Shown: positions 26,296 to 33,936 of the stretch, in pieces | Numbering within the stretch: position 1 is the first letter of the stretch | Layout of the letters: the number at the start of each line of letters is the position of its first letter | Assembly (NCBI RefSeq): GCF_014196925.1 | Contig: NZ_JACIEN010000001.1 | Location: 620,001 to 684,000, forward strand | Direction of reading: 5' to 3' | Length of the DNA stretch: 64,000 nucleotides | From: Chelatococcus caeni | Lineage (GTDB): Bacteria; Pseudomonadota; Alphaproteobacteria; Rhizobiales; Beijerinckiaceae | Translations under genes and position numbers: made by a program | Notes under the pieces: generated by a model | What the model was told of the DNA's origin: nothing | Seen by the model: the letters and a program-made list of their open reading frames with translations, nothing else | Databases searched by the model: none

Positions 26296-27378
26296 TCAGT
26301 TCTCGAAGCGCTTGCCGACCGTGTCGATGCTGTCCTTCGTCACGAGCTGGGCGCGCGTGTCGAGGTTGGCCCCCGCGATGCCGCGGTCGATCTGCAGATA
26401 GAGCTGCGCCACGGGCCAGAAGCCCTGCAGGAACGGTTGCTGGCCGAGCGAGCCGGTGAGCGCGCCGGTGCGGATCTGCTCCTGCTGCTTGGGGCCGAGG
26501 TCGAAGCCGAAGGCGCAGACCTTGTCGTTGAGCTTCAGCTGGCTGATGGCGTCGCCCAGCGCCGGGGTCACGAAGCCGTTGGCGGCGAAGGCGCCCACCA
26601 CGTCCTTGCGGCTCTCGATGAGCGTCACCACCGAGCCGACGATGTTGTTGGCGTCGACGTCGATGCCGATGTTCTCGGGCCCGGCGTCGACCTTGAAGTC
26701 CTTCAGCTTGCCGGCGTCGTTGAGGGCTTTGACGGTGGCCTCGAAGGCGGACTTGATGCGGTTGTTCACCTCCACGTTGCCGAGCGTCGTGGTGGAGGGG
26801 AAGATGATGGAGCCGCCCGTCACGCCCTTGTCGACGAGGCACTTGACGAGGGCCTCGCCGCCGATGGCGGCCGCCGAGGCGTCCTGCCCCGTGTGCGAGA
26901 TCTGCGAGCGGTTGAGGAGGTTGGGGTCGTGCGAGTTGGTCGTCGCGACGGGGATGCCGCGCTCCATGAGCTTCTTGACGATGTCGTCATAGGCGCCCGA
27001 TTGCGGCGTCGTCATGATGACGCCGTCGATGGTCGGGTCGTTGATGATCTGGTTGAGGATCTGGATCTCGCGCGGGATGTCGTCGACCGGCGCTTCCGAG
27101 CCGAGCATCAGTAGGTTGATGCCGAAGGCATTGGCCGCCACCTTGGCGCCGACATAGGTCGGGTCGAAGAAGCCGTTGCCCGCCGTGTGGGTGACGATGG
27201 CGAAGGTGAGCTTGCCGTCCTTGGAGTTGAAGTCCTTCGTTTCCGGCGCCTCCTTGGCGGCATCGTCGAAGGAATAGCCGCCCACCGCCCGTTCGAGCGC
27301 GCCCGACTGGGCATGCGCGGCGACCGACAGCAGCGATACGCCCGCGGCAAGGGCGGCGACGGTGAGATAACGCTTCAT
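26296..27378 (-). CDS. Periplasmic sugar-binding protein, second SBP of the operon
   Basis: A 360-residue exported protein (Peripla_BP_4). The signal peptide ends around AAHAQS. A charged segment of about 35 residues precedes the fold, which starts at LTFAIVTHTAGNGFFDPTYV; DGVIMTTPQS and AFAANGFVTPALGDA follow. GGGAGGTTTCC precedes the ATG. It lies next to the fused-permease gene and is the likely feeder of that permease. Sequence similarity to the first binding protein (27451-28386) is low, so the two probably bind different ligands. Confidence 0.9.
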   Translation of the reverse strand: MKRYLTVAALAAGVSLLSVAAHAQSGALERAVGGYSFDDAAKEAPETKDFNSKDGKLTFAIVTHTAGNGFFDPTYVGAKVAANAFGINLLMLGSEAPVDDIPREIQILNQIINDPTIDGVIMTTPQSGAYDDIVKKLMERGIPVATTNSHDPNLLNRSQISHTGQDASAAAIGGEALVKCLVDKGVTGGSIIFPSTTTLGNVEVNNRIKSAFEATVKALNDAGKLKDFKVDAGPENIGIDVDANNIVGSVVTLIESRKDVVGAFAANGFVTPALGDAISQLKLNDKVCAFGFDLGPKQQEQIRTGALTGSLGQQPFLQGFWPVAQLYLQIDRGIAGANLDTRAQLVTKDSIDTVGKRFEN

Positions 27379-27450
27379 GGAAACCTCCCAGCTCGGTTCT
27401 TGACGGTGTCGGCGCCGGCGGCATTCACCCGCCGGCGCCGCCCGATCGGT

Positions 27451-28386
27451 TCACTTCTTCAGCATCGCGTCGACGTTGTCCGGCGTGACGGTGTCGAGCC
27501 CGGTGTAGATGATCTCCTCGACCTTCTCGCCCTTCTTGAGCGCCAGCAGCGCGTCCATCGACTTCTCGCCCATCTCGAAGGGCCGCTGGCCGATCAGCGC
27601 GTTGGCATAGCCCTCCTTCAGGAGCTCGAGCTGCACCGGAAGCGTGTCGGCGACCACCAGCGAGAACTGGCCGGCGTCGATGTCCTTCTTGAATTTCGAG
27701 GCGAAGCTCCGGAAGCCCTCGCGCGCGAACATCGGCCAGCCGCCGACCGGCACGATGGCGGCAAGGTCGGGATTGCCGGTCTTGAGATCCTGCATCTGCT
27801 GTACGGCGAGCGCGATGTCGTCGTTGCAGAAGGTCGGCGAGCCGGAGATCTCCTCCCACTTCGAGCCCTTCAGCGCCTCGCGCACGCCCTCCACGCGCTC
27901 CTGCAGGTTCTTGGCCGCCGGGCCGCCGGAAACCATGGCGAACTTGCCGCCTTCGGGGCGCAGCTCCTTCAGCTTGGTGCCGAGGGCCAGGCCGAACTCC
28001 TTGTTGTTGGTGCCGATATAGGCCGTGCGGGCCGAGCCCGGCGCGTCGGCGTCGAAGGTGATGACGGGGATGCCCGCATCGACCGCGGCCTTGATGGAGC
28101 GCGTGGCGGCGGCGACGTCCGACACCGAAATGGCGAGGCCGTCGACCTTCTGGGCGATGAGATCCTGGATGATCTGCGCCTGGCTCGCCGGCTCGTGCTC
28201 CACCGGGCCCTTGTAGATGCACTCGACGTTGCCGAGCTCCTTGGCGCGCTTGACGCAGCCGTCGCGGGCGAGGTCGAAGAACGGGTTGTTCATGGCCTTC
28301 GGCACGACCGCGAAGCGGTAGTTCTCGGCCATGGCGGGCAGGGTGAGCGCGGCGAGTGCCACAGCCGCCAGAAGCATCTTTCGCAT
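27451..28386 (-). CDS. Periplasmic sugar-binding protein, first SBP of the operon
   Basis: A 311-residue RbsB-like protein with a signal peptide ending PAMAEN. The fold motifs are FAVVPKAMNNPFFDLARDG, DGLAISVSDVAAAT and TFDADAPGSARTAYIGTNN, typical of ribose or galactose-type binding proteins. A very strong ribosome-binding site (GAGGAGGAGG) precedes it, consistent with the higher output needed for a binding protein within an operon. It follows the single-permease gene by 172 bases that contain two hairpins. Confidence 0.92.
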   Translation of the reverse strand: MRKMLLAAVALAALTLPAMAENYRFAVVPKAMNNPFFDLARDGCVKRAKELGNVECIYKGPVEHEPASQAQIIQDLIAQKVDGLAISVSDVAAATRSIKAAVDAGIPVITFDADAPGSARTAYIGTNNKEFGLALGTKLKELRPEGGKFAMVSGGPAAKNLQERVEGVREALKGSKWEEISGSPTFCNDDIALAVQQMQDLKTGNPDLAAIVPVGGWPMFAREGFRSFASKFKKDIDAGQFSLVVADTLPVQLELLKEGYANALIGQRPFEMGEKSMDALLALKKGEKVEEIIYTGLDTVTPDNVDAMLKK

Positions 28387-28498
28387 GGGTTCCTCCTCCT
28401 CGGTGATGGGCGCCCCTCGTTCACGAAGGGTGATGCCTGTCGTGTCTGTTCGAGCTTCAGCTTGTGCTTCTTGGCCCGGCAGCCGGGCAGTACGGGGA

Positions 28499-28554
28499 GC
28501 GGGGGAAAAGCCCCCGCGCCGAATGACAGATCGCCCCGGATGTCCTCCGGGGCG
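28499..28554 (-). promoter_or_regulatory. Two hairpins between permease and binding-protein genes
   Basis: The stems are GCGGGGG/CCCCCGC (28499-28517) and CGCCCCGGA/TCCGGGGCG (28532-28554), just after the permease stop on the minus strand. Neither has a T-run, so they look more like mRNA-stabilising or processing structures than terminators. Confidence 0.5.
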
Positions 28555-28558
28555 TTCC

Positions 28559-29617
28559 TCAGGCCGCGCGGCCGCTGCGCAGGCGGTCCACCAGCACGGC
28601 GAGGATGATGATCATGCCGACGAGCACGATCTGCCAGTAGGCATTGATGCCCGCGAGCACGAGGCCGTTGCGGATGACCTCGATGAGCAGCGCGCCGATG
28701 ACGGCGCCCGCCGGCCCGCCGATGCCGCCGGCGAGATTCGCCCCGCCGATGACCGCCGCCGCGATGATGGTGAGCTCGTAGCCCGTCGCGAGATTGGCCG
28801 GGGCCGAGCCGAGCCAGCCCGTCATCAGGATGCCGGCGAAGCCGGCCGACAGCGAGCACAGCACATAGACCGAGACCTTGACCCGCTCGACCGAGATGCC
28901 CGTGAGCGCCGCCGCCTTCTCGTTGCCGCCGAGCGCGAAGACGTGCCGGCCGAAGGCCGTGTGGTGCAGCACGACGCCGAGGATCGCGGCGAGGCCGAGG
29001 AGATAGATGACCGCCATCGGCACGCCGAGGATGGTCCCGTCCGTGAAGGCATAGAAGGCGTCGAGGTCCGGCCCGGCCGGCGTCTGGCCGCGCCCCTCCG
29101 TCACCGCATAGGCGAGGCCCCGCGCGATCGACAGCATGCCGAGCGTCGTCACGAAGGGCGACAGCCCGACGCGCGCCACCAGGAGCCCGTTGGCGAGCCC
29201 GACGAGGACGGCGACGCCGAGCCCGGCGGCGATCGCGAGCGTCATGGTGGCGAACGGCACGCCGGCGAGGCCGGTGCTCGCGAGGGCCTGCATCGCCATG
29301 GCGCAGGCGATCGCCGACAGCGCCATGACGGAGCCGACCGACAGGTCGATGCCGCCGGTGACGATGACGAGCGTCATGCCGAGCGTCACGATGCCGATGA
29401 AGGAGAAGTTCTTGGCGACATTGGCGACGTTGCCGGCCGAGAGAAAGGCCGGGCTCATCAGGGCCATGACGATGACGATGGCGATGAGGGCCGCCGCCAC
29501 ATAGGCGGTCTGGCTCGCGAAGAAGCCGCGCTGCCACCAGGCGGCGCGCCCCACATTGGCGAAGTCGCCCGTCTTGAGGGCGCCCGCCGGCGCCGATGAG
29601 GTCTCGCTCGCCATCAT
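28559..29617 (-). CDS. CUT2-type sugar ABC transporter permease
   Basis: A 352-residue permease (BPD_transp_2) with eight to ten membrane helices. The signature segments are TLVIVTGGIDLSVGSVMAL and FALGGNEKAAALTGI. It overlaps the ATPase gene by four bases at 29614-29617, and AAGGAGG precedes its start. Together with the ATPase at 29614-30354 and the binding protein at 27451-28386 it forms a complete conventional importer. Confidence 0.94.
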   Translation of the reverse strand: MMASETSSAPAGALKTGDFANVGRAAWWQRGFFASQTAYVAAALIAIVIVMALMSPAFLSAGNVANVAKNFSFIGIVTLGMTLVIVTGGIDLSVGSVMALSAIACAMAMQALASTGLAGVPFATMTLAIAAGLGVAVLVGLANGLLVARVGLSPFVTTLGMLSIARGLAYAVTEGRGQTPAGPDLDAFYAFTDGTILGVPMAVIYLLGLAAILGVVLHHTAFGRHVFALGGNEKAAALTGISVERVKVSVYVLCSLSAGFAGILMTGWLGSAPANLATGYELTIIAAAVIGGANLAGGIGGPAGAVIGALLIEVIRNGLVLAGINAYWQIVLVGMIIILAVLVDRLRSGRAA

Positions 29618-30354
29618 GCGGCCTCCTTGGCGCCGGTGATCAGGGCCGTGACTTCCTCGGGGCTCGAGCGGGCGATGGCCTTGTCGGCCACCTTGCGGCC
29701 GCGCCGCAGCACGACCACCCGGTCGCAGACGCTGAAGACGTCCGGCATGCGGTGGGAGATGAGGATGACGGCGACGCCGTGGTCCTTGAGGCGGCGGATG
29801 AGGTCCAGCACCTCCGCCACCTGGCGCACGGAGATCGCGGCCGTCGGCTCGTCCATCAGCACGAGCTTGGCGTCGGACAGGCGCGTGCGGGCGATGGCCA
29901 CCGCCTGGCGCTGGCCGCCCGACATGGCGCGCACCACGTCGCTGGCGCGCGTCTCCGACTTGAGCTCCGCGAAGAGCTCGCCCGCCCGCCGGTTCATCGC
30001 CCCGTGGTCGAGGAAGCTGAAGGGGCCGACGCGGCGCCGGAGCTCCCGGCCCAGGAACACGTTGGCGGCGGCGGTCAGGTTGTCGGCGAGCGCAAGGTCC
30101 TGGTAGACGACCTCGATGCCGACGTCGCGCGCATCCACCGGCCGCGTGAAATGCACCGGCTGCCCGTCGAAGGCGATGCTGCCGTTGGTCGGCGCGAAAT
30201 TGCCGGCGATGATCTTGACGAGGGTGGACTTGCCGGCGCCGTTGTCCCCCATCAGGCCGACGGCTTCGCCGGGCTCGATGGCAAGATCGACGTCGCCCAG
30301 CGCCCGGATGGCGCCGAACTCCTTGCCCACTCCCCTCAGTTCGAGAAGCGCCAA
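29614..30354 (-). CDS. Sugar ABC transporter ATP-binding protein (first ATPase)
   Basis: A 246-residue CUT2-type ATPase with a single nucleotide-binding domain. Walker A is GDNGAGKST near residue 36, the signature AMSGGQRQ, Walker B LVLMDEPTAAIS, and the H-loop ISHR. It is the first gene of the six-gene leftward operon. The start is a TTG at 30354, supported by GGGGAGGA eight bases upstream; no ATG is near. The promoter must lie in the 270 bases shared with the divergent dehydrogenase gene. Confidence 0.92.
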   Translation of the reverse strand: MALLELRGVGKEFGAIRALGDVDLAIEPGEAVGLMGDNGAGKSTLVKIIAGNFAPTNGSIAFDGQPVHFTRPVDARDVGIEVVYQDLALADNLTAAANVFLGRELRRRVGPFSFLDHGAMNRRAGELFAELKSETRASDVVRAMSGGQRQAVAIARTRLSDAKLVLMDEPTAAISVRQVAEVLDLIRRLKDHGVAVILISHRMPDVFSVCDRVVVLRRGRKVADKAIARSSPEEVTALITGAKEAA

Positions 30355-30475
30355 ATGTCTTTCCTCCCCTGGTCGTGGCCGGCTGCGCGTCGCCCGGCCG
30401 GGCCGCTCTTCATGGCGGCTCCCGTGGGGCTGACGATGCCCAATCGCATGACGGCGCGCAACTCATTTTTGCGGT

Positions 30476-30498
30476 GCACCTCAAAAATTCTGAGGTGC
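30476..30498. promoter_or_regulatory. Operator-like palindrome between ABC operon and dehydrogenase
   Basis: Perfect 8-bp half-sites GCACCTCA (30476-30483) and TGAGGTGC (30491-30498) are spaced by AAAATTC. The site is 121 bases before the ATPase start and 124 bases before the dehydrogenase start. It resembles the dyad before the lacI-type gene and is the best candidate for that repressor's site. Confidence 0.65.
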
Positions 30499-30622
30499 GC
30501 ATGTCAATCTCGTTGAACATTCGTCGTATGGCGCTAGTGTGCGGGCATCAAAGGCGTGGCGGCCGCGGCCCCGACCGGGCGTGGCGGCCGCTTCCAGGCG
30601 CTCAGCTCAGGGAGACATGGTC

Positions 30623-31381
30623 ATGGGGGCGATCTATCCGGATCTTGCCGGCAAGGTGGTGCTGGTCACCGGCGGCGGCTCGGGCATCGGCGAGGCGATC
30701 GTGCGGCGTTTCGCGGAGCAGAAGGCGAAGATCGGCTTCATCGACATCAAGGGCGATGAATCGCGCGCCCTTGCCGCCGAGCTCGCGCGCTCGGGCGCGC
30801 AGGTGCATTTCGAGGAGGCAGACCTGACCGACATCGCCGCCCTGCGCGCGGCCGTCGCGCGCATCCGCGCGGCGCTCGGCCCCATCGGCGTGCTCGTCAA
30901 CAATGCGGCGCACGACGAGCGCCACCCGACGGAGGAGGTGACGCCGGAGTACTGGGACGATCGAATCGCGGTGAACCTCAAGCACCAGTTCTTCGCCGCC
31001 CAGGCCGTGCTGCCGGACATGAAGGCGGGCGGCGGCGGCGCCATCATCAACTTCGGCTCGGTGTCCTGGATGGTCGGGCAGGGCGGCATGGCCGCCTATA
31101 CGGCCGCCAAATCGGCCGTGCTCGGCCTCACACGCTCCCTCGCGCGCGACTATGGACCGGACAACATCCGCGTGAACGCCATCGCCCCGGGCTGGATCAT
31201 GACGCAGCGGCAGATCGAGAAATGGCTGACGCCCGAGGGCGAGGCGGAGCTGATGCAGCGCCAGTGCCTGAAGCGCAAGCTGGTGCCCGACGACGTCGCC
31301 CGCGTCACCGTCTTCTTCGCCTCCGAGGAGGCCTCCGCCTGCACCAACCAGCATTACGTCGTCGACGGCGGCTGGGTGTAA
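30623..31381 (+). CDS. Short-chain dehydrogenase/reductase, sugar dehydrogenase type
   Basis: A 252-residue classical SDR. The cofactor motif TGGGSGIGE is near residue 15, NNAAH near 91, and the catalytic Ser and YTAAK follow (FGSVSWMVGQ, AAYTAAKSA). The closing segment QHYVVDGGWV is typical of the family. Relatives of this kind include xylose and galactose 1-dehydrogenases, so a role in oxidising the imported sugar is likely but unproven. The start at 30623 puts GGAG eight bases upstream; ATG 30617 is too close to it. It is divergent from the ABC operon. Confidence 0.88.
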   Translation: MGAIYPDLAGKVVLVTGGGSGIGEAIVRRFAEQKAKIGFIDIKGDESRALAAELARSGAQVHFEEADLTDIAALRAAVARIRAALGPIGVLVNNAAHDERHPTEEVTPEYWDDRIAVNLKHQFFAAQAVLPDMKAGGGGAIINFGSVSWMVGQGGMAAYTAAKSAVLGLTRSLARDYGPDNIRVNAIAPGWIMTQRQIEKWLTPEGEAELMQRQCLKRKLVPDDVARVTVFFASEEASACTNQHYVVDGGWV

Positions 31382-31385
31382 AGGC

Positions 31386-31480
31386 GGGCAGTCGGCAATA
31401 GGCAGTGGGGCAATAGGCAATAGGCAATAGGCAGTAGGCAACAGGCAGTAGGGCGGTAGGCGGTGGGCAGTAGGGCGGCA
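31386..31480. repeat. GGCAATA/GGCAGTA microsatellite
   Basis: About twelve degenerate 7-8 bp units of the type GGCAATA or GGCAGTAG follow the dehydrogenase stop. This tract is related to those at 22784 and 47205 and, like them, lies next to a REP-like element. Confidence 0.82.
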
Positions 31481-31532
31481 AGGCGCCAGCCGCAGGCCGT
31501 CGAACCGGGAGCCCGCACGCGGTCCGCCTCAA

Positions 31533-31605
31533 CCTCGTTTCCCGGGCGCATGCAGCGAAGCGGAATGCGACCCGGGAACCAGCACAAGGACTTGCCGAAG
31601 GCACC
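31533..31605 (+). repeat. REP-like dispersed element, copy C
   Basis: It reads CTCGTTTCCCGGGCGCATGC, then AGCGAAGCGGAATGCGACCC, with a tail ending in GCCGAAGGCACC. It matches copies A, B and D over about 70 bases. The surrounding 31382-32166 stretch has no gene. Confidence 0.88.
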
Positions 31606-31852
31606 GTATAAGGTGCTCGCCCGGCGCCTCTGGCGGTCCTGCTCCAGCGCGTTTTCGTGCTTCAACGCCGGCTGGCGCGCTTGCATCGACCCCTCCGGCC
31701 CGCTCCGGAGATTCGCCCGAAGGCGTGATTCCCCGGCCCGGGTCTCCTCCTCGCCAAAGCGCGCTGAGCGCATGTTGCCGGGCATTGCGGGCAGGCCCTG
31801 GCTCGCTCCGCCGGCTCACGAGCGCCCCAAAAGGGTGCCGCCCCGCGCTCCT

Positions 31853-31886
31853 CAAGTCGTTAAAATTGTGTAAACAGAACGACTTG
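31853..31886. promoter_or_regulatory. Inverted repeat upstream of the first porin
   Basis: Perfect 9-bp arms CAAGTCGTT (31853-31861) and AACGACTTG (31878-31886) flank a 16-base AT-rich centre, about 280 bases before the porin start. The region is unusually AT-rich for this genome, so it may hold the porin promoter or an operator. Confidence 0.45.
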
Positions 31887-32166
31887 CAGGGTGGGGCCCA
31901 GGAAAGTGGCGTTTCTGCAACAGCGCCTCGAAAACGCCACAACCGGCCCTCGTTTAGGTTGATCCAAAAGAGGCTGTCGGACATGTTGGCTCTGCGTTCG
32001 GGGGCGACCCGGCCGCAGATTCGAGCCTGGCGCTATGCTCAGCCGCAATGCCGAGGATGACGGCAGGCTCGACAGGTTGGGGGAAAAGGGGACTTTCCAA
32101 GGAGCGGCGTTGCCGGCTGAGGAAAAAGAACCGCTCCCGAAGGGTCTCGAAACTTTGGAGGTCACT

Positions 32167-33558
32167 ATGAAGCTCGCTAAGAGCCTTCTCCTCGGAACGG
32201 TTGCCGGCCTCGCCGCGGCCGCTGGGGCTCAGGCCGCCGATCTTCCCATGCGGAAGGCTGCGCCTGTCGAGTACGTTCGTGTTTGCTCGGTGCACGGCGC
32301 CGGCTTCTTCTACATCCCTGGCTCGGACACCTGCATCAAGATCGGTGGTCGTGTCCGCGCTGAGTACCGTTACCTCGAGCCGACCTCGTCGTACTCGCTC
32401 TCTGCTACGAGCACGGGCGTGGGCTCCATTAACGTGGCTCCCGGCGTCTGGTTCAACCCGGGCCGCCGTTCCGACGCCACCGGCTTCCGCGCTCGCGGCC
32501 GTATCAACGTCGATGCCCGTACCGCCACCGAGTGGGGCACGCTGCGCACCTTCGTGCAGGTCGACGTGACCGCCAACACCGGCAACTACCTGGGCGCCGG
32601 CCGCAATGGCTTCGGTCCGGGTGTTGATACGACGGACGTCGCCCTCGACAAGGCTTACATCCAGTGGGCCGGCATCACGGCTGGTCGTATCAGCTCGTTC
32701 TTCGACTTCTACGCCGCGGCCATCAACTTCGGCTCGGGCTACATGGCGTCGCTGGGCTCGGATAACGGCTCGGTCAACACCCTTGCCTACACCGCGACCT
32801 TCGGCAACGGCTTCTCCGCGACCCTCGCCCTTGAGGATCGTAGCGCGGTCGTCCGTAACGTTGCGAGCACGGCCAACGTTCTCGGTGGGACCAACAACAT
32901 TCTCGGCGGCCAGCGCATGCCGAGCATCGTCGGTAACCTCCGCGTCGACCAGGGCTGGGGTTCGGCTCAGCTGTCGGGTGTTGTGCAGCAGCTCAACGCC
33001 TCGACGCTTGATCCGCTGGGCGGCCGTATCGACAGCGAGTACGGCTACGCGATCCAGGCTGGCGTGAAGGTCAACCTGCCCATGCTCGCCGCCGGCGACG
33101 CCCTGTGGCTGCAGGCTGCTTACGCTGACGGCGCCCTCGGCCGCCTCGGCCTCGGCAACCTGACCACCTTCGGCACCCTTTACGGTGTGGCCGTCGATGG
33201 TGTTGAGCTCAACGGCAGCATCAAGCGCACGAAGGGCTGGGGTGTGACGGCTGCGTTCCTGCACTACTGGACGCCGTCGATCCGTCAGGCCGTGTTCGGT
33301 AACTACACGGCTGTCGACTACTCGGGTTCTGCCATCGCCGCCTACTCGACGGTTGACGGCTTCGCCACCATCAACGACTTCAAGGTCTGGACGGTTGGCA
33401 CGAACGTGATCTGGTCGCCGGTCAAGGCCTTCGACATCGGCGTCGAGGTGCTCTACCAGAAGCTCGACCCGAAGGGCCGCTTCATCTTCCCGAACGGCTC
33501 GTCCAAGGCCGACGTGGACGTGTGGGAAGCTCGCCTTCGCTTCCAGCGCGACTTCTGA
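32167..33558 (+). CDS. Porin of the Omp2 / porin_2 family
   Basis: A 463-residue outer-membrane porin of the alphaproteobacterial type (PF02530). The signal peptide ends AGAQAADLP. The family start segment VEYVRVCSVHGAGFFYIPGS, then DTCIKIGGRVRAEYRYLEP, is clear, and the protein ends in an aromatic residue (RLRFQRDF) as needed for BAM recognition. Codon use is that of a highly expressed gene (many GGT, CGT and GCT codons, unlike its neighbours). GGAGG precedes the ATG, and a strong terminator follows. It would form a trimeric beta-barrel pore for small solutes. Confidence 0.95.
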   Translation: MKLAKSLLLGTVAGLAAAAGAQAADLPMRKAAPVEYVRVCSVHGAGFFYIPGSDTCIKIGGRVRAEYRYLEPTSSYSLSATSTGVGSINVAPGVWFNPGRRSDATGFRARGRINVDARTATEWGTLRTFVQVDVTANTGNYLGAGRNGFGPGVDTTDVALDKAYIQWAGITAGRISSFFDFYAAAINFGSGYMASLGSDNGSVNTLAYTATFGNGFSATLALEDRSAVVRNVASTANVLGGTNNILGGQRMPSIVGNLRVDQGWGSAQLSGVVQQLNASTLDPLGGRIDSEYGYAIQAGVKVNLPMLAAGDALWLQAAYADGALGRLGLGNLTTFGTLYGVAVDGVELNGSIKRTKGWGVTAAFLHYWTPSIRQAVFGNYTAVDYSGSAIAAYSTVDGFATINDFKVWTVGTNVIWSPVKAFDIGVEVLYQKLDPKGRFIFPNGSSKADVDVWEARLRFQRDF

Positions 33559-33584
33559 TCTCATCCCGCAAGGGTGATATCGAG

Positions 33585-33614
33585 ACCCCGGCGCGTCAGC
33601 GCCGGGGTTTTTCT
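33585..33614 (+). terminator. Intrinsic terminator of the first porin
   Basis: A perfect 10-bp stem ACCCCGGCGC/GCGCCGGGGT with a GTCA loop is followed by TTTTCTTTT. Confidence 0.93.
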
Positions 33615-33791
33615 TTTGGGATCACGCGGGCTGGGAATCAGCCTGTCGGGCGGCAGCGTCAGCTCCGGATGGAGCGCATGATGCAAGTGGCGCGTGCACC
33701 TGGGCTGCACAGGATGCGCGCAGGTCTCATCCCATTCCTTATGCAGTCTGCCCGCTTAGTGTTCATTTTCTTTATTCCGCATTTATTCGAT

Positions 33792-33810
33792 GTTGTTGCC
33801 ATGCAACAAC
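33792..33810. promoter_or_regulatory. Palindrome upstream of the second porin
   Basis: Perfect arms GTTGTTGC (33792-33799) and GCAACAAC (33803-33810) are centred on CAT, with GA/TC extending the match after one mismatch. It lies at the end of an AT-rich stretch (33755-33790), 126 bases before the second porin start. It looks like an operator. Nothing else of note is in the 378-base gap. Confidence 0.5.
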
Positions 33811-33936
33811 GTCCCTGAATCCTTGTCTTTGGTCGCCGATCTCTGCGTTTTAACTTGAGCTCCCCGCTGTCGTCGTCAGACTGTCATCCATGGGTGCCGG
33901 CCATCGGTCAGGCCGCGTGGATGATGGAGAGGACGA

